Positions 1 through 8,569 of a DNA stretch of 64,000 bases are shown here, piece after piece. Position 1 is the first letter of the stretch; the number at the start of each line of letters is the position of its first letter. The stretch comes from Streptomyces sp. R33 (GTDB lineage Bacteria > Actinomycetota > Actinomycetes > Streptomycetales > Streptomycetaceae), in contig NZ_CP165727.1 of NCBI RefSeq assembly GCF_041200175.1, forward strand, positions 7,558,001-7,622,000, in the 5' to 3' direction. A program made the translations under genes and the position numbers. The notes under the pieces are model-generated. The model made no database searches, had not been told where the DNA came from, and saw only the letters and a program-made list of their open reading frames with translations.

Positions 1-133
1 CTTCGACCGCGCCTACGCCCTGGACAACGGCCGGGCCGCCGGCCTGGGTTTCGGCTTCGGCCGGGTCGCGGACTGGCTGCCCGGGGCGATCGCCGAGGAG
101 CTCGCCGAGGAGCCCGCCCGGGCGGCCCGTTGA
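1..133 (+). CDS. C-terminal fragment of an unidentified protein
   Basis: The reading frame beginning at base 2 gives 43 residues ending in a TGA at 131-133, running off the left edge. The fragment contains a Gly-rich stretch (GLGFGFGRVADWLP) followed by an Ala/Glu-rich acidic tail. It ends four bases before the stop codon of the convergent GntR gene. The codon pattern (G/C in almost every third position) supports a genuine coding tail. I do not recognise the family from this short piece, and its link to the ABC operon beyond the GntR gene cannot be judged. Confidence 0.55.
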   Translation, partial: FDRAYALDNGRAAGLGFGFGRVADWLPGAIAEELAEEPARAAR

Positions 134-137
134 TCCC

Positions 138-884
138 TCACCCGTCGCCCGTACGGCGCTCCAGCGGGGTGGCTACCGCCGAGTTGCTCACACTGAACGT
201 GACGCTTCCCGCGCGGTAGCGGTCGTCCGTCCACTCGATCGGGCGACCGGTGGCGGTGGCGGAAACGTGTCGCTGGCGCAACAGCGGGCTCCCGCGCCGG
301 ATCTCCAGCAGCCGGGCGTCCTCGCTGCCGGCCGGAAGCGCGTCGATGAGGTGCTCGCCGTAATGGGCGACGATCCCGGAGTCGTTCGCGAGGCCGTCCA
401 TCACCGAGCGGACGTCCTGCGCCATCGCCTCGACCGCGGCCGCGACCCAGTCGGCGTACGCGGTCCGCTCGACCATGGTGGGCTCGCCGTCGAGGAGCCG
501 CAGCCGCACCACGTACAGGATCTCGGTGCGCGGCGCGAGCGCGAGCCGCTCCGCCTCCTCGGCGGTGGCCGGCCGGCGGGTCCGGGAGAGGAAGCGGCTG
601 GTGACCTCCTGGCCGAGACCTTCGGCCCACTGGGCGAAGCTGTTCAGTTCGCCGAAGCTGTGCCGGCGCTCGTGGCGCAGGACGATCCTGCGGGCGCCCT
701 GGCGGGAACCGATCAGCCCTTCCGCGGCGAGCGTGGCCACCGCCTGCCGGACGGTTCCGCGCGAGGCGGACCAGCGTGCGGCCAGATCGCTCTCCGAGGG
801 CAGCTGGGCGCCCACCGCGTACTCGCCGGACAGGATCGCCGTGCGCAGTGCCTCGGCGATCTCCAGATACCGGACCGTGCCCAT
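138..884 (-). CDS. GntR-family regulator, HutC/FarR type with UTRA domain
   Basis: A 248-residue DNA-binding regulator. Residues 1-70 form the GntR winged helix (ALRTAILSGEYAVGAQLPSE, then SRGTVRQAVATLAAEGLI), and about 80-240 form a UTRA ligand domain (LYVVRLRLLDGEPTMVERT, then GRPIEWTDDRYRAGSVTFSV). Length and order are normal for the HutC subfamily, whose members usually sense a metabolite of the pathway next door. It is transcribed away from the ABC importer genes across a 243-bp gap containing a GntR-like palindrome at 1077-1092, so repression of the importer relieved by its substrate is the natural model. The ligand is unknown. Confidence 0.93.
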   Translation of the reverse strand: MGTVRYLEIAEALRTAILSGEYAVGAQLPSESDLAARWSASRGTVRQAVATLAAEGLIGSRQGARRIVLRHERRHSFGELNSFAQWAEGLGQEVTSRFLSRTRRPATAEEAERLALAPRTEILYVVRLRLLDGEPTMVERTAYADWVAAAVEAMAQDVRSVMDGLANDSGIVAHYGEHLIDALPAGSEDARLLEIRRGSPLLRQRHVSATATGRPIEWTDDRYRAGSVTFSVSNSAVATPLERRTGDG

Positions 885-1076
885 TGCGTGCCGCCCCCTT
901 GCTGTCGAATCTGCCGACGACGGTATCCCGAAGTGCCCGCCGGACTAGGCCTCGAAGATCATTACACCCCTCCTGTCACGGCTTCTTTCGGTCATTCTCG
1001 TCTCTTCGTCGAGCCGTGCCCCGCGGTCCAGCCTCCGTTCACCGCCCGTACAGCGAGGCCGGGCGAACTGGAGCCA

Positions 1077-1092
1077 ACTTGTTCAGACAAGT
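1077..1092. promoter_or_regulatory. Candidate GntR operator in front of the ABC operon
   Basis: ACTTGT-tcag-ACAAGT is a perfect 6+6 palindrome with a 4-base centre, 36 bp upstream of the binding-protein start. Size and symmetry fit HutC-type GntR operators. Assignment to the divergent GntR gene is inference from position. Confidence 0.55.
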
Positions 1093-1127
1093 AGACCCCC
1101 GTCAGGAACCCGTCTCCGGGAGAGACC

Positions 1128-2288
1128 GTGCTCAGTTCCTCCGCCCGCCGTGGTGCAGCCGTACTGCTCAGCGCCGCCGTCCTCACCACGCTCAGTGCGT
1201 GTGGCGCCGCTCCGGACCAGGCCGCCGGTGCTGCCGACGGCAAGTCCAAGGTCCACCCGGGCGCCGCCGCCTCGCTCGCCGACCTCGGCGGCATGGACGC
1301 CCTCGTCGCGGCCGCCCAGAAGGAAGGCCAGCTCAACGTCATCGCGCTGCCGCCGGACTGGGCGAACTACGGCGAGATCATCAAGGCGTTCGAGGCCAAG
1401 TACAAGATCAAGGTCAACAGCGAGAACCCGGACGCCTCCAGCTCCGACGAGATCGCCGCCGTGAAGTCCCGCAAGGGCCAGAAGCGCGCCCCCGACGTCA
1501 TGGACCTCGGCATCGCCTTCGCGCGCAGCGGAGCCGGCGAGAACCTGTTCGCCCCCTACAAGGTCACCGCCTGGGACAAGATCCCGGCCGGCCAGAAGGA
1601 CGCCGACGGCCGCTGGTACAACGACTACGGCGGCTACGTCTCCATCGGCTGCGACGCGGCCAAGATCCCGAACTGCCCGACGACCTTCGCGGACCTGCTG
1701 AAGCCCGAGTACAAGGGCAAGGTCGCCCTCAACGGCAACCCGACCAAGTCCGGTTCGGCCTTCGGCGGCGTCTACGCGGCCGCCCTCGCCAACAAGGGCT
1801 CCTTCGCCGACATCCAGCCCGGCATCGACTTCTTCGGCCAGCTGCGCAAGAGCGGGAACTTCATCCCGGTCGAGTCCACCCCGGCCACCGTCGAGAAGGG
1901 CGAGACGCCCATCTCCATCGACTGGGACTACCTGAACGCCGGCTACGCCGAGCAGTTCAAGGGCAAGGGCGTCGACTGGAAGGTCGCCGTCCCCACCGAC
2001 GGCGTCTACGCCCAGTACTACTCGCAGGCCATCAACAAGGAGGCCCCCAACCCGGCGGCCGCCCGCCTGTGGATGGAGTTCCTGTACAGCGCCGAGGGCC
2101 AGAACCTGTGGCTGAAGGGCCACGCCCGCCCGGTCCTGCTCCCGGTCATGACCCAGGACGGCACCGTCGACAAGGACGCCGCCGCCAAGCTCCCGCAGAT
2201 CCAGGGCACCCCGGCCTTCCCCGCCTCCGCGGAGCTGGACAAGGCCAAGGCCACCCTCGCCGAGAAGTGGGACAAGGCCCTCTCCTGA
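1128..2288 (+). CDS. ABC transporter substrate-binding lipoprotein
   Basis: A 386-residue extracellular solute-binding lipoprotein. The N-terminus has a basic start, a hydrophobic core and the lipobox LSAC with Cys25 as the lipidation site. The mature part resembles the bacterial extracellular family 1/6 type (iron, polyamine, 2-aminoethylphosphonate-like binders): EGQLNVIALPPDWANYGEII near the start of the mature domain and PDVMDLGIAF further on. It is first in a five-gene operon whose members overlap or nearly touch. The ligand cannot be read from sequence; the permeases and the HAD partner are compatible with a phosphonate or phosphorylated solute, but that is inference. GTG at 1128 follows the GGGAGA ribosome-binding site. 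Confidence 0.92.
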   Translation: MLSSSARRGAAVLLSAAVLTTLSACGAAPDQAAGAADGKSKVHPGAAASLADLGGMDALVAAAQKEGQLNVIALPPDWANYGEIIKAFEAKYKIKVNSENPDASSSDEIAAVKSRKGQKRAPDVMDLGIAFARSGAGENLFAPYKVTAWDKIPAGQKDADGRWYNDYGGYVSIGCDAAKIPNCPTTFADLLKPEYKGKVALNGNPTKSGSAFGGVYAAALANKGSFADIQPGIDFFGQLRKSGNFIPVESTPATVEKGETPISIDWDYLNAGYAEQFKGKGVDWKVAVPTDGVYAQYYSQAINKEAPNPAAARLWMEFLYSAEGQNLWLKGHARPVLLPVMTQDGTVDKDAAAKLPQIQGTPAFPASAELDKAKATLAEKWDKALS

Positions 2289-3196
2289 TGTCCCCCTCCA
2301 CCCCCGCCTCCCACCCGGAGGGCACCGCCGGCGGCAGCACCAGCCGCCGCCGGCGGCGCGGCCCGCGCACCTGGCTCGCCGCCCTCCCACTCCTCGTCTT
2401 CACCGGGCTCTGCTTCGGCGTCCCGCTCGGCGCCATCGCCTTCGGCGCGGTCACCCGGACCGACGCGCCGAGCGGCGCCACCCGGCTGACCGGCGAGCAC
2501 CTCGCGCGCTCGCTGCAGGGCCCCTACCTCGGCTCGCTCATCGGCAGCGTGCAGCTCTCCGCCCTCACCGCCCTGATCGGCGGCGTGCTCGGGATCCTGA
2601 TCGCCCAGGCCGTGGTCACCTCCCGGTCCCAGGCCCTGCGCAGTGCCACGCTGACCGCCTCCGGCGTCCTCGCCAACTTCGGCGGCGTCCCGCTCGCGTT
2701 CGCGTTCATCGCCACCGTCGGCATCTCCGGAGTGGTCACCCAGCTCGCCGACCTCACGAGCCTCGGCTGGAGCCTGTACTCCTTCACCGGCCTGACCGTG
2801 GTCTACCTGTACTTCCTGATCCCGCTGATGGTGCTCGTGATCGCCCCGGCGCTGGACGGACTGCGCCCGCAGTGGCGCGAAGCGGCCCAGAACAACGGGG
2901 CCACCGCATGGCAGTTCTGGCGCCACGTCGGACTGCCGGTCCTGGCGCCCTCGCTGCTCGGCGGGTTCGTGCTGCTCTTCGGCACCGCGTTCGCCGCGCA
3001 CGCCACGGCCGCGGCCCTCGTCGGCGGCTCCGTACCGCTGGTCACGCTGAAGATCGCCGACGCACTGTCCGGCAACGTACTGACCGGACAGGAGAACGTG
3101 GCGCTCGCCCTCGGCCTCGACATGATCCTGATCGCCGGCCTCGTCATGGCGGTCTACCTGCCCCTCCAGCGACGGAGCGCCCGATGGCTGCGATGA
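2288..3196 (+). CDS. ABC transporter permease 1
   Basis: A 302-residue inner-membrane permease of the binding-protein-dependent type. The ATG overlaps the last base of the preceding TGA (TGATG), indicating translational coupling to the binding protein. After a Ser/Arg-rich cytoplasmic N-terminus there are about six membrane helices. The EAA loop that contacts the ATPase is near residue 198 (EAAQNNGATAWQFW...LP). An open frame extends far upstream of this start, but those residues are an Arg-rich shadow of the binding protein gene, so the coupled ATG is preferred. Confidence 0.92.
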   Translation: MSPSTPASHPEGTAGGSTSRRRRRGPRTWLAALPLLVFTGLCFGVPLGAIAFGAVTRTDAPSGATRLTGEHLARSLQGPYLGSLIGSVQLSALTALIGGVLGILIAQAVVTSRSQALRSATLTASGVLANFGGVPLAFAFIATVGISGVVTQLADLTSLGWSLYSFTGLTVVYLYFLIPLMVLVIAPALDGLRPQWREAAQNNGATAWQFWRHVGLPVLAPSLLGGFVLLFGTAFAAHATAAALVGGSVPLVTLKIADALSGNVLTGQENVALALGLDMILIAGLVMAVYLPLQRRSARWLR

Positions 3197-4125
3197 CCCC
3201 GACGCCCGCACCGACCGCCCCGCACACCGGCGCGGCGCCCGCCGGCTCCGCCACCCAGGCCCCGGCCTCCCGGCGGCGCCGCCCCCGTCCCCGGGTCTGG
3301 CGCGGAGCCGTACTCCTGCTGGCGGGCGCGTACTTCCTCGTACCGCTCATCGCCTCCTTCGTCTTCACCGTGCACGTGCCCGGCCAGGGCGTCAGCTTCG
3401 AGGCGTACACCCAGCTGCTCTCCGCCGACGGGTTCACCGAGAGCATGCTGCTCTCCCTCGGCCTGGCCGCCGCCACCATCGCCCTGTCGCTGCTGCTCGC
3501 CGTGCCCGCGCTGGTCGCCGTACGGCTCGGCTCGCCACGGCTGCGCCCGGTCGTGGAGGTGATGTGCATGCTGCCGCTGGTGGTCCCGCCGATCGCGCTG
3601 GTCACCGGTATCACCACCGTGCTGCGCTGGGGCCCCGAGCACCTGTCGCGGACGCCCTTCTACCAGACCTTCCTCGCCGTGCAGAACGAGCAGTTCCCGG
3701 TCGTCCTGGTCCTCGCGTACACCGTGCTGGCGCTGCCCTTCGTCTACCGCTCGCTCGACGCGGGACTGCGCGCCATCGACGTGCCGACCCTGGTCGAGGC
3801 CGCCCGCAGCTGCGGCGCGGGCTGGCCGTACGTGGTCCTGCGCGTGCTGCTGCCCAACCTGCGGTCCTCGCTCGCCGGAGCCGCCTTCCTCACGCTGGCC
3901 CTGGTCCTCGGCGAGTTCACCATCGCCTCGCTGCTGGGCTTCAGGCCCTTCGCCGTGTGGATCGTCACGATCTCCGGAGCCCACGCCCGGATGTCGGTCG
4001 CCGTCTCCATCCTCAGCCTGCTCATCACCTGGCTGCTGCTGCTCGTCCTCTCGCGGGCCGGGACCAACCCCGCCACGGTGTCCTCCGCCCCGAGTACGTC
4101 CGCCACCTCCCGCAAGGAGTCCTGA
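3184..4125 (+). CDS. ABC transporter permease 2
   Basis: A 313-residue second permease, overlapping the first by 13 bp. GGAG at 3174-3177 is spaced six bases from the ATG at 3184; an alternative in-frame ATG lies at 3193 within an ATGA overlap. The protein has a Pro/Ala-rich N-tail, six predicted helices and an EAA loop near residue 206 (VEAARSCGAGWPYVVLRVLLP). Paired non-identical permeases with one ATPase are typical of spermidine/putrescine-, iron- and 2-aminoethylphosphonate-type importers. The Ser/Thr-rich C-terminal tail looks disordered. Confidence 0.92.
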   Translation: MAAMTPTPAPTAPHTGAAPAGSATQAPASRRRRPRPRVWRGAVLLLAGAYFLVPLIASFVFTVHVPGQGVSFEAYTQLLSADGFTESMLLSLGLAAATIALSLLLAVPALVAVRLGSPRLRPVVEVMCMLPLVVPPIALVTGITTVLRWGPEHLSRTPFYQTFLAVQNEQFPVVLVLAYTVLALPFVYRSLDAGLRAIDVPTLVEAARSCGAGWPYVVLRVLLPNLRSSLAGAAFLTLALVLGEFTIASLLGFRPFAVWIVTISGAHARMSVAVSILSLLITWLLLLVLSRAGTNPATVSSAPSTSATSRKES

Positions 4126-4130
4126 CCTCC

Positions 4131-5231
4131 ATGTCCACCACCCTTCCCGCGGCCAGGAAGCCCGAGCCGTCCGCGGGCTCCGCGCCGGGCGCGCGCGTCG
4201 AATTCCGCGGCCTGCGGCGGGCGTTCGGCTCCACCGTCGCCCTCGACGGGCTCGACCTGACCATCGAGCCGGGCGAACTCGTCGCCCTGCTGGGCCCGTC
4301 GGGCTGCGGAAAAACCACCGCCCTGCGCGTGGTCGCGGGCTTCGAGCAGCCCGACTCCGGTGACGTCCTGGTCGACGGCGAGGACATCACCCGCGTGCCG
4401 GCCAACCGGCGCGACGCCGGGATGGTCTTCCAGTCGTACAGCCTCTTCCCGAACCTCAGCGCCCGCGACAACGTGGCCTTCGGCCTTCGCGTACGCAAGG
4501 TGGGCGCGGCCCAGCGCCGCGAGCGGGCCGCCGAACTCCTCGACCTGGTCGGCCTGCCGGACCACGGCGACCGCTACCCGCACCAGATGTCGGGCGGACA
4601 GCAGCAGCGCGTGGCCCTCGCCCGCGCCCTGGCGCTGCGCCCGCGCGTCCTGCTCCTCGACGAGCCGCTCTCCGCGCTCGACGCCAAGGTCCGGGCCAAC
4701 CTGCGCGACGAGATCCGCCGCCTCCAGCTCTCCCTCGGCATCACCACCGTGTTCGTCACGCACGACCAGGAGGAGGCGCTGTCGATGGCCGACCGGGTCG
4801 CCGTCCTGAACGCCGGCCGTCTCGAGCAGTGCGCGGCCCCGGCCGAGCTGTACGAGCGCCCCGCGACGCCGTTCGTCGCCGAGTTCGTCGGCACCATGAA
4901 CCGGCTGCCCGGGCGGCTCACCGACTCCGGTCTGGTGGAGGTGGCCGGCTCCCGGCTGCCCGTCGACGGCCCGGTCCCGACGGGGACGCGGGAGGTGGAG
5001 GTGCTGGTCCGGCCCGAGAACGTCACCGCGACCGCCGACCCCGAGGGCACGGCCACCGTCGTCTCCGCGTCCTTCTTCGGCGCGGTGACCCGGCTCCACC
5101 TCGAACTGCCCGGCGGCACCTCCGTCAAGGCGGACCTGCCCTCGCGGGACGCGGTCGAGCTGGCGCCGGGGGCGCGGGCATCCGTCGGCCTGGCCGAGCG
5201 GCCGGTGCTCGTCGTGGCCCGGTCCGCGTGA
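4131..5231 (+). CDS. ABC transporter ATP-binding protein
   Basis: A 366-residue ATPase energising the importer. Motifs in order: Walker A GPSGCGKTT at 55-63, Q-loop (MVFQSYSLFP), signature MSGGQQQRVALARAL, Walker B VLLLDEPLSALD and the switch histidine in VFVTHDQEEA. The last roughly 100 residues form a TOBE-type regulatory domain (LVRPENVTA). That architecture places it with the PotA/FbpC/PhnT group. The start lies 5 bp after the permease stop, preceded by AAGGAG. All catalytic motifs are intact. Confidence 0.95.
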   Translation: MSTTLPAARKPEPSAGSAPGARVEFRGLRRAFGSTVALDGLDLTIEPGELVALLGPSGCGKTTALRVVAGFEQPDSGDVLVDGEDITRVPANRRDAGMVFQSYSLFPNLSARDNVAFGLRVRKVGAAQRRERAAELLDLVGLPDHGDRYPHQMSGGQQQRVALARALALRPRVLLLDEPLSALDAKVRANLRDEIRRLQLSLGITTVFVTHDQEEALSMADRVAVLNAGRLEQCAAPAELYERPATPFVAEFVGTMNRLPGRLTDSGLVEVAGSRLPVDGPVPTGTREVEVLVRPENVTATADPEGTATVVSASFFGAVTRLHLELPGGTSVKADLPSRDAVELAPGARASVGLAERPVLVVARSA

Positions 5232-5950
5232 GCGGCCTCGCCGCGGTCCTCTTCGACATGGACGGCACCCTGGTGGACACCGAGGTGCTGTGGTGGCGGA
5301 CCACCGAGCGGATCGCCGAGGGCCTCGGCCACGAACTCACCGGCGCGGACGCGCCCGAGGTCGTCGGCCGGGCCGTCGAGGACACCGCCGCCCACCTCGT
5401 ACGGGTCTCCGGAGGGGGAGATCCGTCCGAGGTGGCGCAGGCCCTGACCGCGGACTTCTTCCGCCGGGTGGAGGCCGGGGCACCGATGCGGCCCGGCGCC
5501 CAGCGGCTGCTGACCGCGCTCGAGGCCGAGGGCGTGCCCTTCGCCCTGGTCAGCGCCTCGCCGCGGCTGGTCGTCGACTCGGTCGTCGGCGGTTCGCTGG
5601 CCCATGTCCCGTTCGCTTTCACCCTGTCCGCCGACGACACGGACCGGACGAAGCCGCACCCGGACCCGTACCGGGCGGCCGCCGGGCGTTTCGGCGCCGC
5701 GGTACGCGACTGCGTGGCCGTGGAGGACTCGCCCGACGGCGCGGCCTCCGCGGAGGCCGCCGGGTGCGGGGTGCTGGTGGTCCCGTCGCTGCTGGAGGTG
5801 CCGGCTTCACCCGTACGGACCTTCGCGCGATCCTTGGAGGACGTCACTCCGGAGGTGCTGCGGGGCTGCCTCGGCGGGGGTGTTCCGCGGCAGGACCGTC
5901 AGGAGCTTCCCGAGCCCAGGCCGAGCAGCTCCACGACGCCGTCCACGTAG
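5228..5950 (+). CDS. HAD-superfamily phosphatase coupled to the ABC operon
   Basis: A 240-residue HAD hydrolase of the beta-phosphoglucomutase/phosphatase type. The GTG start overlaps the ATPase stop (GTGA). Motif I is FDMDGTLVDTE with the Asp nucleophile near residue 10, motif III is TKPHPDPY and motif IV is VEDSPDG; the cap lies between motifs I and II. The motif is not the DWAGTTVD form of phosphonoacetaldehyde hydrolase, so a true phosphonatase is unlikely; a phosphatase acting on the imported compound is plausible. The final 25 or so residues are low-complexity and overlap the convergent gene by 52 bp, suggesting an unusually extended C-terminus. Confidence 0.88.
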   Translation: MSGLAAVLFDMDGTLVDTEVLWWRTTERIAEGLGHELTGADAPEVVGRAVEDTAAHLVRVSGGGDPSEVAQALTADFFRRVEAGAPMRPGAQRLLTALEAEGVPFALVSASPRLVVDSVVGGSLAHVPFAFTLSADDTDRTKPHPDPYRAAAGRFGAAVRDCVAVEDSPDGAASAEAAGCGVLVVPSLLEVPASPVRTFARSLEDVTPEVLRGCLGGGVPRQDRQELPEPRPSSSTTPST

Positions 5951-6387
5951 GCGGCCGACACGGAGCCCGGAACCGCGGCCGCCGCGCGGCGCAGCGAGGG
6001 CAGAGCGGCGCGGACATGCGCCGCGCACTGCCCGTACAGCCCGGCCTCGTGCGAGGAACCGTCGTCCTCGGTGCCGAGCAGGGACAGCAGCGTCCACAGC
6101 AGCGCCTCGCGCGTGGCCAGCCGCGGCGGGCCCGCCGACCAGACGGCCATCAGCACCCCGCACACCGCCGGCGCGGGCGGGTGCAGCTGTCCGGACAGGA
6201 AGGCGTGGCCCTCCAACGCGCGGAAGGCGGCCGGGTGTCCCTCGGCAGCCGCCCACAAGGTGTCCACGAGATGCCCCGCGCTGCGGCCACAGCCGCACGC
6301 GACGGCCTCCCAGTCGTGCCGGGCGATCTCCGCCCCCACCGCGTCGGGCACCAAGGGGCTGCTGCGCGGCTTGTCCGTCCCTCTCAT
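5899..6387 (-). CDS. Hypothetical protein, 162 residues
   Basis: Unrecognised, probably cytoplasmic protein with no signal peptide or clear membrane helix. It is Ala/Leu-rich and likely all-helical, with His and Cys residues scattered in the N-terminal half (DWEAVACGCGRSAGH) that could bind a metal, although no standard motif is met. Its 3' end overlaps the 3' end of the HAD gene tail to tail by 52 bp. The third-position GC pattern favours this minus-strand frame over the overlapping plus-strand frames. No function is proposed. Confidence 0.65.
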   Translation of the reverse strand: MRGTDKPRSSPLVPDAVGAEIARHDWEAVACGCGRSAGHLVDTLWAAAEGHPAAFRALEGHAFLSGQLHPPAPAVCGVLMAVWSAGPPRLATREALLWTLLSLLGTEDDGSSHEAGLYGQCAAHVRAALPSLRRAAAAVPGSVSAAYVDGVVELLGLGSGSS

Positions 6388-6532
6388 GCGAGCAGTATGG
6401 GGATCGGGAACCGGCCTGACCAGGGGGTTCCGCCAGTCGGAACGGCCCCGTGACCAGCGCCGGGAGCGGGGCCCGGACCGAGCCCCGGATCATGGCCGGA
6501 ACCGGATCACGGGGGCCCACGTCTGAGACCCC

Positions 6533-7609
6533 GTGTGGATGAAACGAAGAATTGCCGCCCTGCTGCTGGCCCTGCTCGCGACGCAGCTGGGATCCCTGAT
6601 CAGCCCGGCCTACGCCTGCGGTTGCGGGGCGATGATCCCCGAGGGCTACGCCCGCATCGGGGTCGAACGGGAGACCTCCGTCGTGCGCTTCGACGGCCGT
6701 ACGGAACAGATCGTGATGCGGTTCGTCGTCCGCGGGGACGCCCCGCGGGCGGCCTGGATCATGCCGGTACCCGGGCGGGCCACGGTGGAGCTGGGCGACG
6801 GGGACGTGTTCCGGGAGCTGACCTGGCTGACCCGGCCCGAGTTCAAGACCCGCAGCTACTTCTGGCCGCGCGACCGCGACTGGCCGTTCTCCTCCACCAC
6901 GGGAGACTCCGCGGGAGCCCCGCTGCCCGGCGCGGGCGCCCCCTCGGTCGGCGTCGTCGGCCGCGAGCAGCTCGGCGACTTCGACGTCGCACGCCTCACC
7001 GCGACCGACCCCGACGCACTGCGCAACTGGCTGGAAACGAACGGCTTCAAGCTGCCCGACGGACTCGCCGCCGAGCTGAAGCCGTACGTGGACCAGAAGT
7101 GGGAGTACGTCGCCGTACGCCTCGCCCCCCGGCAGCAGGGCAAGACCCTGCAGGGCACCCTCGACCCGCTGAAGATCCGCTTCGACAGCAACCGGCTGGT
7201 CTACCCGATGCGGCTGTCCCGGCTGGCCAAGACCCCGCAGTCCCTCGGGCTGTACATCCTGGCCGACCACCGCATGGAGCCCGCCTCCCCGATCGGCGGC
7301 GCCAAGCCGAAGGTCACCTTCGCCGGGACGGTCACCCCCGAGGACGGCCTCGCCACGCTCACCGGCGGCAAGCCGGCGTTCCTGACGGCGATCGACCAGG
7401 AGTTCCCGGATCCGGGCCGCATCGACGGCGACCACGAACTGCGCGCCACGGCCGCCGACACCCCCTACCGCAAGGTCATCTACACCGGCGAACTGCTCAC
7501 CGTCGGCGGGGTACCGGCCTGGCTGCTGACGGTGGCGGCCGCCCTGGTCGCCCTCGCGGCGGGCACGTTCACCCTGCGCCGCCGCAGGTCCAGTACCCGG
7601 AGTGCCTGA
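6533..7609 (+). CDS. DUF2330 membrane-anchored secreted protein
   Basis: A 358-residue exported protein. A cleavable signal (RRIAALLLALLATQLGSLIS...AYA) is followed by a CGCG motif, a long extracellular domain (AAWIMPVPGRATVELGDGDV) and a C-terminal membrane helix (LLTVAAALVALAAGTFTL) ending in RRRRSS, so it should be anchored with the bulk outside. The pattern matches the DUF2330 family, common in actinobacteria and of unknown function. The GTG at 6533 is used here; an in-frame ATG at 6539 is equally possible. It is transcribed alone between two non-related genes. Confidence 0.85.
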   Translation: MWMKRRIAALLLALLATQLGSLISPAYACGCGAMIPEGYARIGVERETSVVRFDGRTEQIVMRFVVRGDAPRAAWIMPVPGRATVELGDGDVFRELTWLTRPEFKTRSYFWPRDRDWPFSSTTGDSAGAPLPGAGAPSVGVVGREQLGDFDVARLTATDPDALRNWLETNGFKLPDGLAAELKPYVDQKWEYVAVRLAPRQQGKTLQGTLDPLKIRFDSNRLVYPMRLSRLAKTPQSLGLYILADHRMEPASPIGGAKPKVTFAGTVTPEDGLATLTGGKPAFLTAIDQEFPDPGRIDGDHELRATAADTPYRKVIYTGELLTVGGVPAWLLTVAAALVALAAGTFTLRRRRSSTRSA

Positions 7610-7755
7610 CGGGACGACATCTGGATCTTTGTGGGTTCTGCCAATACGACGGTCCGTCACGGTTCGGTGAGACTGCCAGCCGGAGGCAGCGGCGTGTCCC
7701 GGGATCGGGGGCGGCCATTGCCGGAGGCATGACGGACCACGGGGAGGACAGCACG

Positions 7756-8496
7756 ATGAGCGGACAGCAGTACGACGAGATCGGCGAGGCGTTCGAGGGG
7801 TTCAAGTCCCTGCCGATGATGCGGTACGGGGAGGTGCCGAGCTTCCTGGGCCTGGTCGGGGACGTGAGCGGCAAGTCGGTCCTCGACCTGGCGTGCGGGA
7901 CCGGTTTCTACAGCAGGGAGTTCAAGCGGCGCGGCGCCGCGGACGTCTACGGCGTCGACATCTCCGTCGAGATGATCGCCGCGGCGCAGGAGATCGAGCA
8001 GCGCGACCCGCTGGGCGTGCGCTACGGGGTCGGAGACGTGGCCGAACTGCCGCCCCTCGACCCGTGCTTCGGCATCGCGCTGGGAGTGCAGTGCCTCAAC
8101 TACGCCGAGGACATCGCCACCATGGAGCGGATGTGCCGCAACATCCACCGGAGCCTGGTGCCGGGCGGGGAGTTCTTCGTGCTCGCGCAGAACCCCGACT
8201 ACCGGTTCGACTGTCCCTCCCTGGAGGCGTACGGGTTCCGCTGCGAGCCGGTCGGCGAGATCGAGACCGGTACGCGCGTGCGGGTCACCGCCCTCCTCGA
8301 CCCGCAGCCGATCACCATCGTCTCCTCGGCCCCGCGCAGCGAGGTCTACGAAGCGTGCCTGAGGGCGGCCGGGTTCAGCGAGATCGCCTGGGTGCCGCTG
8401 GAGGTCTCCGACGCCGGCATCCGTGAGTTCGGCAAGGAGTTCTGGGCGGACCTCCTCGCGTACCCGCCGCTCGCGATGCTGCGCTGCCGCGCCTGA
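7756..8496 (+). CDS. Class I SAM-dependent methyltransferase
   Basis: A 246-residue Rossmann-fold methyltransferase. Motif I is VLDLACGTGFYS at about 42-53, followed by the acidic motif II residue in YGVDISVEMI and the motif LGVQCLNYAED further on. GGGGAGGA at 7741-7748 sits seven bases before the ATG at 7756, which decides this start over an in-frame ATG at 7731. The acceptor substrate cannot be inferred; the protein is small-molecule-methyltransferase sized and stands alone, followed by a strong terminator hairpin. Confidence 0.9.
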   Translation: MSGQQYDEIGEAFEGFKSLPMMRYGEVPSFLGLVGDVSGKSVLDLACGTGFYSREFKRRGAADVYGVDISVEMIAAAQEIEQRDPLGVRYGVGDVAELPPLDPCFGIALGVQCLNYAEDIATMERMCRNIHRSLVPGGEFFVLAQNPDYRFDCPSLEAYGFRCEPVGEIETGTRVRVTALLDPQPITIVSSAPRSEVYEACLRAAGFSEIAWVPLEVSDAGIREFGKEFWADLLAYPPLAMLRCRA

Positions 8497-8518
8497 CCCC
8501 GCGCCACGGGGGTGACGA

Positions 8519-8557
8519 GGCCGCGGCCCGGGATCGTCGGGATCCCGGGCCGCGGCC
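8519..8557. terminator. Bidirectional hairpin terminator
   Basis: A perfect 17-bp stem (GGCCGCGGCCCGGGATC and its complement) with a 5-base loop between two convergent genes. There is no U-tract, which is usual in high-GC actinobacteria. Confidence 0.8.
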
Positions 8558-8569
8558 CCCCTCGGCCGG

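Noticed and set aside
776..3196. 806-residue plus-strand frame that would fuse upstream sequence to permease 1
   Set aside because: The first 500 residues are Arg/Pro shadow of the GntR and binding-protein genes; the ATG at 2288 is coupled to the preceding stop.
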